Of a stretch of DNA of 64,000 nt, positions 53,811 to 61,015 are shown in pieces (positions within the stretch are counted from its first letter, which is position 1; every line of letters starts with the position of its first letter). The notes beneath the pieces were generated by a model, which saw nothing but the letters and a program-made list of their open reading frames with translations, ran no database searches and was not told the DNA's origin. This stretch comes from Arcobacter sp. (lineage in GTDB: Bacteria; Campylobacterota; Campylobacteria; Campylobacterales; Sulfurimonadaceae): assembly GCA_024637195.1 (NCBI GenBank), contig JAGXFN010000012.1, positions 62,001 to 126,000 on the forward strand, read 5' to 3'. Made by a program: the position numbers and the translations under genes.

Positions 53811-54588
53811 GGAAGTATGCTTTCAGCGCCGCATTCCAGCCCGTTGGTCCGGGGAACGGTGCCTTGATAAGGTTGGGAATGTTGCAAGGAAGATAGTTTC
53901 CGTCCGGATGCGGGATAAGTATTGGGGTATCAACGCTTTTGAGCATACTATAATCATTGGCACTGTCACCGAGCGCGACAGTCTTGTATTTAGATTCGAA
54001 GGTTTTTTCGTAATGCTCATGCAGCCTTTTTATTGCTGCCGCCTTGTCCTGACCTTTGGTGATCAGATGGCAAAATCGTCCCCCCTTAACAACCTCAAAT
54101 CCGTCTTTGTTCGCCATTTTATTCAGCTCACCTAAGAGCTTTTCATCGTTTATGACAAAAGGCTCGGTAAAAAGACGTTTTTTAGCATCGCGGGCCTGCT
54201 CAATCGGCAGGTTCGTATTGGCCGCGATCTCTTCGACACTCATTTCAAAAAAACCTCGGATCTTGAAATCCTTTGCGTATTTTTCAAAGGCCTTGCGTGT
54301 CGCAGCATATGATTTTCCAAGCTCTATCGTTTCCGCACCGCCCTTTCTTGCGATTACGATACCTGCTCCGTTTTCGATGATCATAGGCCCTGTGATACCA
54401 AGAAGCTTCTGTATTCGCAAAACCTCATCTTTTGTCTTGCTGGTGACGATTATCAAGGGAATATTGTGTATTTTTAAAAAGTTAAGCATCTCATTTGCCG
54501 GGGCGAAACTGTAGCTCTTGTGTTCAAGCAGCGTAGCATCAAGATCTGTAAAAATAAGTGTGTTTTTATTTAGGTTATGTAAAGGCAT
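53800..54588 (-). CDS. HAD phosphatase of the mannosyl/glucosyl-3-phosphoglycerate phosphatase family
   Basis: 262 residues. Motif I FTDLDATLLEH, motif II VTSKTKDEV, motif IV ALGDSANDYSML, and IENGAGIVIAR, typical of MpgP/GpgP enzymes. Removes the phosphate from glucosyl-3-phosphoglycerate to give glucosylglycerate; mannosyl substrate is an alternative. It opens the nine-gene operon. A TATACT ends only six bases before the ATG and no Shine-Dalgarno is visible, so the message may be leaderless. Confidence 0.9.
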   Translation of the reverse strand: MPLHNLNKNTLIFTDLDATLLEHKSYSFAPANEMLNFLKIHNIPLIIVTSKTKDEVLRIQKLLGITGPMIIENGAGIVIARKGGAETIELGKSYAATRKAFEKYAKDFKIRGFFEMSVEEIAANTNLPIEQARDAKKRLFTEPFVINDEKLLGELNKMANKDGFEVVKGGRFCHLITKGQDKAAAIKRLHEHYEKTFESKYKTVALGDSANDYSMLKSVDTPILIPHPDGNYLPCNIPNLIKAPFPGPTGWNAALKAYFHVK

Positions 54589-54594
54589 ACAAAA

Positions 54595-54600
54595 AGTATA
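54595..54600 (-). promoter_or_regulatory. -10 element of the glucosylglycerate/Entner-Doudoroff operon
   Basis: TATACT on the minus strand, six bases before the ATG at 54588. A start of transcription at the usual distance would fall on or next to the A of the ATG. Confidence 0.45.
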
Positions 54601-54691
54601 GCAAAGATTTTCGAATTTGCAGTTCTAATACGTGTGTATTTGTTATCTTATATTTATTTTCCAGAAGAGATACTGACCTCCTCCGGCTTTT

Positions 54692-55414
54692 TTACTCTTC
54701 CTCGTCGCTCATTTCGTTCATAGTGACTGCGTCTGTTCCCCAGCCTTCATAGCGTCCGTGCTCTTGCTTGATAAGCGGGAAGATATCCTCCGTCTGTTTG
54801 GCCAGGATCTCAAAACTTACTCCGGAAAGCTTTGTAAAGACGATGCCATAGACATAGTCATCCTCGCTCTTCTCGACAAGAAACTCGTTTAAAAAGTCAA
54901 ATCCAGCCTCCTGCACCGCCTCTATAAAGCGTGCCCGCTGCGTTTTTGTCATAAAAAGGGCATGGTGCTCGATGCGGTGTTCTGCTTCAAGGTCGTCGCC
55001 GACTTCTTCGAGTTCTGAGATGATCATCTCGCTTTGGATCGTATGGTACTCTGTGGCATTGGGAAGAAGAAGTGTCTTGTAGGTCTCATACTTCTTATCC
55101 CGACGGTTGCCGCTTTCAAACTGGTACTTCGGTTTGAGCGCTTCATTCAAGGCATTTTCAAAACCTTTTGCGCTCTCGCCATAGAAGTAGAACTCGGCCC
55201 AGCCCTCAAAAAGACGCCATCCGGCATAATCAAGGTCAAGATGCCTGGTCATCTCAAGTATCTTCTGCTCGAGGTGCAAAAGCTCCTCGTCATCTCCTTC
55301 TATCTTTATAAAAGCCCACAAAAGGGTATGTTTCTCTTCATAAATATTTTCATCTGGATAAAGTTCATTGGCAAAGACGCGTGCGCCCTCTTCGTCGGTG
55401 TAGAGTAAAGACAT
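54692..55414 (-). CDS. DUF695/RraB-like two-domain protein
   Basis: 240 residues. The N-terminal half (about 1-130) resembles DUF695 (WAFIKIEGDDEELLHLEQ, DYAGWRLFEGWAEFYFYG). The C-terminal half (about 135-230) resembles RraB, the RNase E inhibitor B: EHHALFMTKTQRARFIEAVQ and GIVFTKLSG. Strongly acidic overall. RraB binds RNase E in enterobacteria; Campylobacterota generally rely on RNases J and Y, so the target here is unclear. Monocistronic, divergent from the next gene. Confidence 0.75.
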   Translation of the reverse strand: MSLLYTDEEGARVFANELYPDENIYEEKHTLLWAFIKIEGDDEELLHLEQKILEMTRHLDLDYAGWRLFEGWAEFYFYGESAKGFENALNEALKPKYQFESGNRRDKKYETYKTLLLPNATEYHTIQSEMIISELEEVGDDLEAEHRIEHHALFMTKTQRARFIEAVQEAGFDFLNEFLVEKSEDDYVYGIVFTKLSGVSFEILAKQTEDIFPLIKQEHGRYEGWGTDAVTMNEMSDEEE

Positions 55415-55477
55415 TGTTTTCCTTAGGAGCGCGCGGGCATCCTTAATTCGTTAAGCGAAATTATACTATGATTTGTT

Positions 55478-55864
55478 ATGACAATCGAACTTCTACTCTT
55501 TATTCTTTTTATTGGCGCCGAACTCTTTGAGATGCTGTGGCAAAAATCTCCGACCCTTCTTGGAATACTCGAAAAGATCTACGGTTATTATAAGAGAAGT
55601 CCCTACCTGCTCTATCTGATGCATCCAAGCTATATCTTCTCGCTCTACCTCTTCTTCATCAGCAATTTCAACCTCTGGATAGCGGCGATCGTGGCGATCA
55701 AGAGTCTCGACATCATCTTCAAACTCCTGCTTATCCATAAACTTTTTGTTCTGCATTCGCTGAGTGTGGAGATGAAGCTGATCCTTTCGCAGCGTCTGCA
55801 CCCTTTTATGCTCTCTATCGGGCTAGTCCTCTACCCCTTTCTGCTCTTTCAGGCACTTTTTTAA
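55478..55864 (+). CDS. Small integral membrane protein
   Basis: 128 residues with an N-terminal helix (IELLLFILFIGAELFEML), a helix around FSLYLFFISNFNLWIAAIVAI and a C-terminal one (FMLSIGLVLYPFLLFQALF). TATACT/TATGAT-like elements lie directly upstream. Unknown function; the Fur-controlled porin follows after 115 bases. Confidence 0.7.
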   Translation: MTIELLLFILFIGAELFEMLWQKSPTLLGILEKIYGYYKRSPYLLYLMHPSYIFSLYLFFISNFNLWIAAIVAIKSLDIIFKLLLIHKLFVLHSLSVEMKLILSQRLHPFMLSIGLVLYPFLLFQALF

Positions 55865-55902
55865 AAAATACAAGATTTTTTTGACAACAATCACCAATAC
55901 CC

Positions 55903-55931
55903 TTGACATTGATAATAAATATCACTATTAT
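55903..55931 (+). promoter_or_regulatory. Sigma-70 promoter of the porin gene
   Basis: TTGACA, 17-base spacer, TATTAT, the best promoter in the window. A Fur-like sequence covers its spacer and -10. Confidence 0.7.
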
Positions 55932-55965
55932 TACGTCATTAAAATATACTGATAACTATTATCAG
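55911..55965 (+). promoter_or_regulatory. Two Fur-box-like operators upstream of the porin
   Basis: Site 1 (55911-55929), GATAATAAATATCACTATT, matches the classical 19-bp GATAATGATAATCATTATC at 14 positions and overlaps the -10. Site 2 (55950-55964), TGATAACTATTATCA, matches the 7-1-7 consensus TGATAATnATTATCA except one base; flanking C and G extend the palindrome. Iron-dependent repression by Fur is inferred. Confidence 0.65.
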
Positions 55966-55979
55966 CAAAAAGGTTTAAA

Positions 55980-57257
55980 ATGAAAAAAATTGTACTTTCC
56001 TTAGGTGTAGCCACGGCTATCAGTTCAACACTTTTTGCCGACACGCAGACAGATGCGCTCAATGAGCAGCTGAAACTGTTGACAGAACGCTTAAACATTC
56101 TTGAGAAGCAAAACAAAGAGACAGAAGAGAAGACAAATATTCTTATAGATGAAACAGCCGACCTGAAGACCGGATTTAACTTCAATGTTGTCGATTCCGA
56201 CAAGTCACACAACGGTCTGGGGGCCGCTGCTTCCAAGGTCTACTACTCAAAATCGCCGCTGTCTATCGGAGGCTATGGCGAGATGTTCTATGCCGCACCG
56301 GACAACAAGGACAATTTTGCGGATATCTACCGTTTTGTTCCGTATATCGGTTACCGTTTCAGCGACAGCATCATCTTGAACGTCGAGCTTGAAATCGAGC
56401 ACGGCAGCACGGATGGCGGCAAGGTCGTTGTCGAGTTTATGTACCTTGACTTCTTGATCAACAGTTCCTTCAACCTTCAAGTCGGCCACCTTCTCGTGCC
56501 GATGGGTCTGACCAACCTCCGCCACGAGCCGACGCTGTTCAATACCGTCCAGCGTCCAGAAACTGAGCGTCAGATCATCCCATCCACCTGGCATGAAAAC
56601 GGGGTTATGGCCTACGGAACGATAGGCCAGAGCGGCCTGAGCTATAACCTCGGCTTTGTCAACGCAATCGACTACACCATTCAAGAGCCGGCTACCACAA
56701 CAACAAGAGACGGACGCATCGGCGCAGAAAAAGATGGGACGATGAACCGCGTTGCCGGTGTGGGACGCTTGGATTATGAGGGGATCGCCGGTCTTCTTGT
56801 CGGAGGATCGCTTTATTACGGTGACGCGGCGCAGGGCAAAGTAAGCGGGGCTTCTGCCTTTACTTACGAGGTGCACGGGGTCTATGAGAACTCCGGCTTC
56901 AAGTTCAAGGGACTCTATGCCCAGACTAGCGTTGAGGGCCTGAATGAAAACAACAACTATCCCAACGCACTTGAAAAAGCATCGGGCTACTATGTCAACG
57001 CGGAGTATGATCTTTTGAACCAAATGAATTCACCCTACCGACTGCCGCTCTTTGTGCAGTATGACGCTTACAACAAAAAGCAGACCCTGGCCAATGCAGC
57101 TGATCCTGAAGCGAAAGAGAGCGTGAGCACCGTCGGTCTTAACTTCTTTCCGCATGAACAGGTCGTGCTGAAGCTTGACTATGCGATGAAAAAGTTTGAG
57201 AAGTCAACAACAGAAGATGTCAATACCCTCAGTTTCAGCATGGGCTTCATCTTCTAA
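55980..57257 (+). CDS. Outer-membrane porin (phosphate-selective OprO/P-like)
   Basis: 425 residues. Signal peptide (KIVLSLGVATAISSTLFAD), a coiled-coil segment (residues about 22-60), then a beta-barrel: SIGGYGEMFY, YRFVPYIGYRFSDSIILNVE, FNLQVGHLLVPMGLTN, ending in Phe (SFSMGFIF) as outer-membrane proteins do. Substrate unknown. The Fur-like operators suggest induction under iron limitation. A strong terminator separates it from the FMN-binding gene. Confidence 0.88.
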   Translation: MKKIVLSLGVATAISSTLFADTQTDALNEQLKLLTERLNILEKQNKETEEKTNILIDETADLKTGFNFNVVDSDKSHNGLGAAASKVYYSKSPLSIGGYGEMFYAAPDNKDNFADIYRFVPYIGYRFSDSIILNVELEIEHGSTDGGKVVVEFMYLDFLINSSFNLQVGHLLVPMGLTNLRHEPTLFNTVQRPETERQIIPSTWHENGVMAYGTIGQSGLSYNLGFVNAIDYTIQEPATTTTRDGRIGAEKDGTMNRVAGVGRLDYEGIAGLLVGGSLYYGDAAQGKVSGASAFTYEVHGVYENSGFKFKGLYAQTSVEGLNENNNYPNALEKASGYYVNAEYDLLNQMNSPYRLPLFVQYDAYNKKQTLANAADPEAKESVSTVGLNFFPHEQVVLKLDYAMKKFEKSTTEDVNTLSFSMGFIF

Positions 57258-57272
57258 TTCGCATCGCGTCCA

Positions 57273-57295
57273 AAAGAGGCCTGCCGGGCCTCTTT
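57273..57295 (+). terminator. Rho-independent terminator after the porin
   Basis: AAAGAGGCC and GGCCTCTTT form perfect 9-bp arms with a 5-base loop, 16 bases after the stop. Confidence 0.8.
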
Positions 57296-57325
57296 ATGAT
57301 ACAATCTCAATAAAAAGTTTTGATA

Positions 57326-57847
57326 ATGAAATCTCTGATCCTTTTAACAACAGCACTTGCCCTGCACGCGCAGCTCCTTCTGTCTCCTTTTGATGCTATG
57401 GCGCTAAACTACGGTGAAAATGCCGAGATCAAAAAAACAAACATTTTGCTCTCCAAAGCAAAGGCAAATAAAGTCAGCGAACTCGCGCAGGTAAAACTCG
57501 AAACAAATATCTACAAGATCTACCGCGCGGTAAAAGAGGATAAACTTTTGGGCTACGGTGTCCTTGTCATGCAAAAAGTACGCAGCAAAGATGCCGCTAT
57601 CCTCTCGCTCATATCACCCGAGGGAGAGCTAAAAGGTATCGAGATCATCGCCTTCAACGAGCCGCCCGAGTACATCCCTGCAAAAAACTGGACCGAGGTA
57701 TTTAAAAACCGCCGTCTAAATGAACAGCTCGTCTTGGGAAAAGATATTCCAACGATCTCAGGCTCCACACTCTCGGCACGTTCCGCTACAAAAGCCGCAC
57801 GCATTGCACTGAGTATTTATGAGATAGAGCTCAAAGAACAGCCATGA
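57326..57847 (+). CDS. Exported FMN-binding domain protein
   Basis: About 173 residues from ATG 57326. Signal peptide (LILLTTALALHAQLLLS), then a small FMN-bind domain (about 60-165). The flavinylation motif appears as ISGSTLSARSAT, where NqrC/RnfG-type domains have SGAT(x)(S/T); ApbE attaches FMN to the Thr by a phosphoester bond. An ApbE gene lies convergently 850 bases away. It overlaps the first 4-TM gene by 4 nt, so the two work together, probably in extracytoplasmic electron transfer. Confidence 0.85.
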   Translation: MKSLILLTTALALHAQLLLSPFDAMALNYGENAEIKKTNILLSKAKANKVSELAQVKLETNIYKIYRAVKEDKLLGYGVLVMQKVRSKDAAILSLISPEGELKGIEIIAFNEPPEYIPAKNWTEVFKNRRLNEQLVLGKDIPTISGSTLSARSATKAARIALSIYEIELKEQP

Positions 57848-58323
57848 AGTTTCTCATCTCCAAAGATCTTCACGCCAATCCCAACTTCACCCTTCTGCTG
57901 GGCTTTTTCGCGTTCATGCTTGTGCTGTATTTTATCGGTGATCTTTTTTATCTTGCCCACTTCTTCGGCTATACTCCGCAGGCTGTTTTGGAAACGCTCA
58001 GGGGTGACTCTGACGCCTTTGTCGAGCCATTAAGCCTGGCCAGTCTTCTGGAACACCTGCATGTCTCTTTGTTTTTGGCCATCTTGGCGATCTTTACGAC
58101 CATGGCCATTGTTTTGCGCCTTAGTCTTCAGTTCAGACACAAACAGCTGCTCATCTTTGTGACGATGGGCTCGCTTTTTCTCTCCGCGCTCAGCCTTTTG
58201 GGAGGCTACTTTTTTCTTGATGCGCTGGTCTATGTCTATTTCTTTTTTACGCTTCTTTGGCATCTCGGCGGACTCTATGCTCTTACAGCCATCCTCTTTG
58301 AACTCTTGGTCAAAAAAACGTGA
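57844..58323 (+). CDS. 4-TM membrane protein A of the FMN-binding operon
   Basis: 159 residues with four predicted helices (LLLGFFAFMLVLYFIGDLF; VSLFLAILAIFTTMAIVL; LLIFVTMGSLFLSALSLLGG; YVYFFFTLLWHLGGLYAL). A loop with YTPQAVLETLRGD is followed by LLEHLHVS, whose histidines, with HL in the last helix, could bind heme; this is only a suggestion. It shares layout with the next protein (GY/GV-TP loop, SLxxLLE, KQLL) and is probably its paralogue. Confidence 0.75.
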   Translation: MKFLISKDLHANPNFTLLLGFFAFMLVLYFIGDLFYLAHFFGYTPQAVLETLRGDSDAFVEPLSLASLLEHLHVSLFLAILAIFTTMAIVLRLSLQFRHKQLLIFVTMGSLFLSALSLLGGYFFLDALVYVYFFFTLLWHLGGLYALTAILFELLVKKT

Positions 58324-58781
58324 TCTCTGCGCGCCTTTTTAAACTTCTTCTCTTTTTTGCCCTGGGACTGATTTTTTTGCAGCTTGTCAGCGGTGTCTGG
58401 CTCTTTGTTGAAAAATACGGGGTGACACCGGACGAGGTCTATCTCTATTTTGCCGGAGACGAAGAGAACTTTATCGTAGCAAAAAGCTTTGAAGGGCTGT
58501 TGGAGACGGCTGTACCGCATTTTGTCGCTATCTCTGCGACGATCTTTGTTTATGCGCACTTTTTACTCTTTACCCAGGGGATCTCTACAAGAAAAAAACA
58601 GCTGCTGATCGCCGGTCTGTTTTTAAGTGCACTTGCCGATATTTTCTCGCCTTTTGGCATCCTCTACGGATACGAATTCTTTGCCTGGATTAAAGTCCTC
58701 GCCTTCTTGGGCTTTGAAATCTTAATGGGCGTGCTTTTATATACGCTTTTTTCTCTTTATCTTCTTCAAAAAAGAGCGTGA
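58320..58781 (+). CDS. 4-TM membrane protein B of the FMN-binding operon
   Basis: 153 residues from a GTG overlapping the previous stop (GTGA). Four helices; the first loop is YGVTPDEVYLYFAGDEENFI, then SFEGLLETAVPHFVAISATI and YAHFLLF, with two histidines. Same architecture as protein A. Its last 92 bases are antisense to the end of the ApbE gene. Function unknown; likely a membrane partner of the FMN-binding protein. Confidence 0.75.
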   Translation: MISARLFKLLLFFALGLIFLQLVSGVWLFVEKYGVTPDEVYLYFAGDEENFIVAKSFEGLLETAVPHFVAISATIFVYAHFLLFTQGISTRKKQLLIAGLFLSALADIFSPFGILYGYEFFAWIKVLAFLGFEILMGVLLYTLFSLYLLQKRA

Positions 58782-59715
58782 ACCCCCTGCTCAAACTCCT
58801 AAAGACCGTATTGATATAGACTCTCTTATCGTTGGTGAGGACAAGATAGCCCACTTCGGGCAGGGTATCTAAAAAGCGCAGCGCCTTTTCTTTGGGCATC
58901 ACCGAAGCCGCTGTCGCATAGGCATCAAGATCGCTGTTGTCAAGGAGTGCGGAGAGCAGCGTGATGGAGGCGAACTCTTGTTGAGAATGACGTGTTTTTG
59001 GGTTAATGAGATGGTTGTACTCCCTGCTTTTTACAAAACGGCGGTAGTTTCCGCTGGTGGAGATGGCCGTATTATCGCGCGCCATGGTAAATCTTGCCAG
59101 TGCAGTGTCTGAAAAAGGGTCTTGCACGGCCATCTCGCACGCATGCAGACAGCGGATATCCCCGCTCAGTGCGACAATGCCCTTTTTCACCCCCTGCTCT
59201 TTTAGAAGCGCTGCCGCCTTGTCTACGCCAAAGCCTTTTCCCATCCCGCCAAGGTCGATCACTATCCCCTGTTCACTCCAGGCCCGTTCCCGGTTAAAAT
59301 GCAGTCCTTTAAAATCCACCGCAGCTTTTTTAAGTTCAGCGGCACGCGGAACCCTCTGCTTCTGGCCAAAATGAAAAAGCCCCTTGGTAATGGAGCCTAC
59401 CGTGATGTCAAAATAGCCCTGTGTCTCTTTATAGTAGCGAGAACAAAGACTCAGGGCTTCGTAGGTATCGCGCGAGATAGCCACTTCATGGTCTCGGTTG
59501 AGCCGGTAGATCTCGGCCGCAGGATCATAAGAGGAGAGCGCAAGCTCCACCTCTTTTAAACGCGTAAAAACCGCCCTTGAAAGCCCTATTTGCTCTTTTG
59601 CGAGGCTGATGGAGACATACGTTCCCATCAGCACCTGCGTCCGCACGATCAGCTCCTGTGCCTGCGCCGCTGTCGCAAGAAAAAGAAGCATAAAAATATA
59701 GCTGGTCCTACCCAT
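58690..59715 (-). CDS. apbE: FAD:protein FMN transferase (ApbE)
   Basis: 341 residues. Signal peptide (YIFMLLFLATAAQAQ), then ApbE signatures: MGTYVSISLA, FDITVGSITKGLFHFG, VIDLGGMGKGFGVDKAAALL, ALSGDIRCL, TSGNYRRF, YNHLINPKTRHSQQ. Uses FAD to attach FMN to a Ser/Thr of exported FMN-binding domains. The obvious client is the protein at 57326-57847. The basic tail (residues about 310-341) is encoded antisense to 4-TM protein B and is probably not part of the fold. It starts right at the stop of the coiled-coil gene. Confidence 0.93.
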   Translation of the reverse strand: MGRTSYIFMLLFLATAAQAQELIVRTQVLMGTYVSISLAKEQIGLSRAVFTRLKEVELALSSYDPAAEIYRLNRDHEVAISRDTYEALSLCSRYYKETQGYFDITVGSITKGLFHFGQKQRVPRAAELKKAAVDFKGLHFNRERAWSEQGIVIDLGGMGKGFGVDKAAALLKEQGVKKGIVALSGDIRCLHACEMAVQDPFSDTALARFTMARDNTAISTSGNYRRFVKSREYNHLINPKTRHSQQEFASITLLSALLDNSDLDAYATAASVMPKEKALRFLDTLPEVGYLVLTNDKRVYINTVFRSLSRGFTLFFEEDKEKKAYIKARPLRFQSPRRRGL

Positions 59716-60963
59716 CTACTCTTCGCTGTAGCTTTTCTTCAGCTGCGCCTTTGCTGCGAGTGTTTTGACCGTGTTTGTCACATCGCGTTCTGCAAGATGG
59801 TAGTGTGTCTGCAGCTCTTTGAGCGAGGCGTCTATCTTGGCGTGCATATCCTCGCCCAGAGCATCGATCTTCTTGTCCATGATCTCAAAATGGCGCTCTT
59901 CGGCATTTCCAAGCTCAGAAGCCAGGATATGCAGCTCTTTTTTTGCATGTTTGTACTCCGCATAGATATCCATCAGGCGTGAGACAAGTTCATTGAGCGA
60001 GGTGTAGACAGGACGGACTTTTTGCGACTGCGCATAAGTATCCTCCATGCTCTCATGGATCGTATCTGATTTTTGCAAAAGCTTGCTGCCTTGTTTGTTC
60101 AGCTCCTGCATCTTCATCTCATACTCCTGAAGCGAAAGCATCAGCGCCTCGCTGAGCTGTTTGGTGTTTTCTAACCCGCCTGCCATCTTCTGCGCAGTAT
60201 CTTTCAACTGCTCTTTCGCCTCATCTGCAATGTCCAAGACACTGTTCTGCACAGCGTGTTCTACACTGTGCAGATGCTCTTTCACGGAGGCCAAAAGTTC
60301 TTTGTACTGCGAAGCAGCGTTGCCTTCGCCCATCTCGCTTAGCAAAGTATGCAGGGTATTGAAGTGCTCCTGCTCCGCAATGCGCAGAAGATCGATATGG
60401 CGATGAACGACGGTATCTAGATCGAGAATATCTTTGGAGATAAATTTCTGAATATTTGAGAGCGCGGACTCTTCTTGAACATACATCTCTTCAAGCTTCT
60501 GCGAAAGCTTCTCTTGTTGCACAGAGAGCTGCCTAAAGACCGAAAACTCATTTTTCAAGGCCAGCTGTACCGCGTCAAATGTCTTCTCGTCAGTGCTTGC
60601 TATAGCGCTGAGTTTTTCATCCAGGGTGGAAAGATGCTCCTTGATATCGGAGCTTAGCTCCAGCAGAAGACGCTCATGACTTTCCTTCTTTATCTTGGCT
60701 CTGTTGCCCTTGAGCTGAACCATCAGATACATCACCGTATAAAAGATAAGAGAGATCAGCAGAGGCATGAGTGCATACTGGATATCGCTTTTTAACTCCC
60801 CCTCATGCGAAGAGAATATAAAGAGCGAAATAGACGAGACAGCGCCGACGATCAGCACCAAAGGCGCATAATTCACCTTGCCCTGCAGCTTCAAGACAGC
60901 AAGCTGCCGCCAAAAAAGAAAAAGAATGATGATTCCGGTTAACGCGATCCATACTTCAGGCAT
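59716..60963 (-). CDS. Membrane protein with long cytoplasmic coiled coil
   Basis: 415 residues. Three N-terminal helices (VWIALTGIIILFLFW; APLVLIVGAVSSISLFIF; LMPLLISLIFYTVMYLMV), then about 300 residues of heptad-rich helix (LSSDIKEHLSTLDEKLSAIA and onward) reminiscent of RmuC-like or methyl-accepting signalling coiled coils, but no hairpin tip or nuclease motif is seen. Role unknown. It lies 52 bases after the glutamate-synthase-like gene and directly before apbE. Confidence 0.7.
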   Translation of the reverse strand: MPEVWIALTGIIILFLFWRQLAVLKLQGKVNYAPLVLIVGAVSSISLFIFSSHEGELKSDIQYALMPLLISLIFYTVMYLMVQLKGNRAKIKKESHERLLLELSSDIKEHLSTLDEKLSAIASTDEKTFDAVQLALKNEFSVFRQLSVQQEKLSQKLEEMYVQEESALSNIQKFISKDILDLDTVVHRHIDLLRIAEQEHFNTLHTLLSEMGEGNAASQYKELLASVKEHLHSVEHAVQNSVLDIADEAKEQLKDTAQKMAGGLENTKQLSEALMLSLQEYEMKMQELNKQGSKLLQKSDTIHESMEDTYAQSQKVRPVYTSLNELVSRLMDIYAEYKHAKKELHILASELGNAEERHFEIMDKKIDALGEDMHAKIDASLKELQTHYHLAERDVTNTVKTLAAKAQLKKSYSEE

Positions 60964-61015
60964 TGCAGCACCTCGGTTTAAAGTAGTTTATTATGCCATA
61001 ACTTATACGAGAAAT

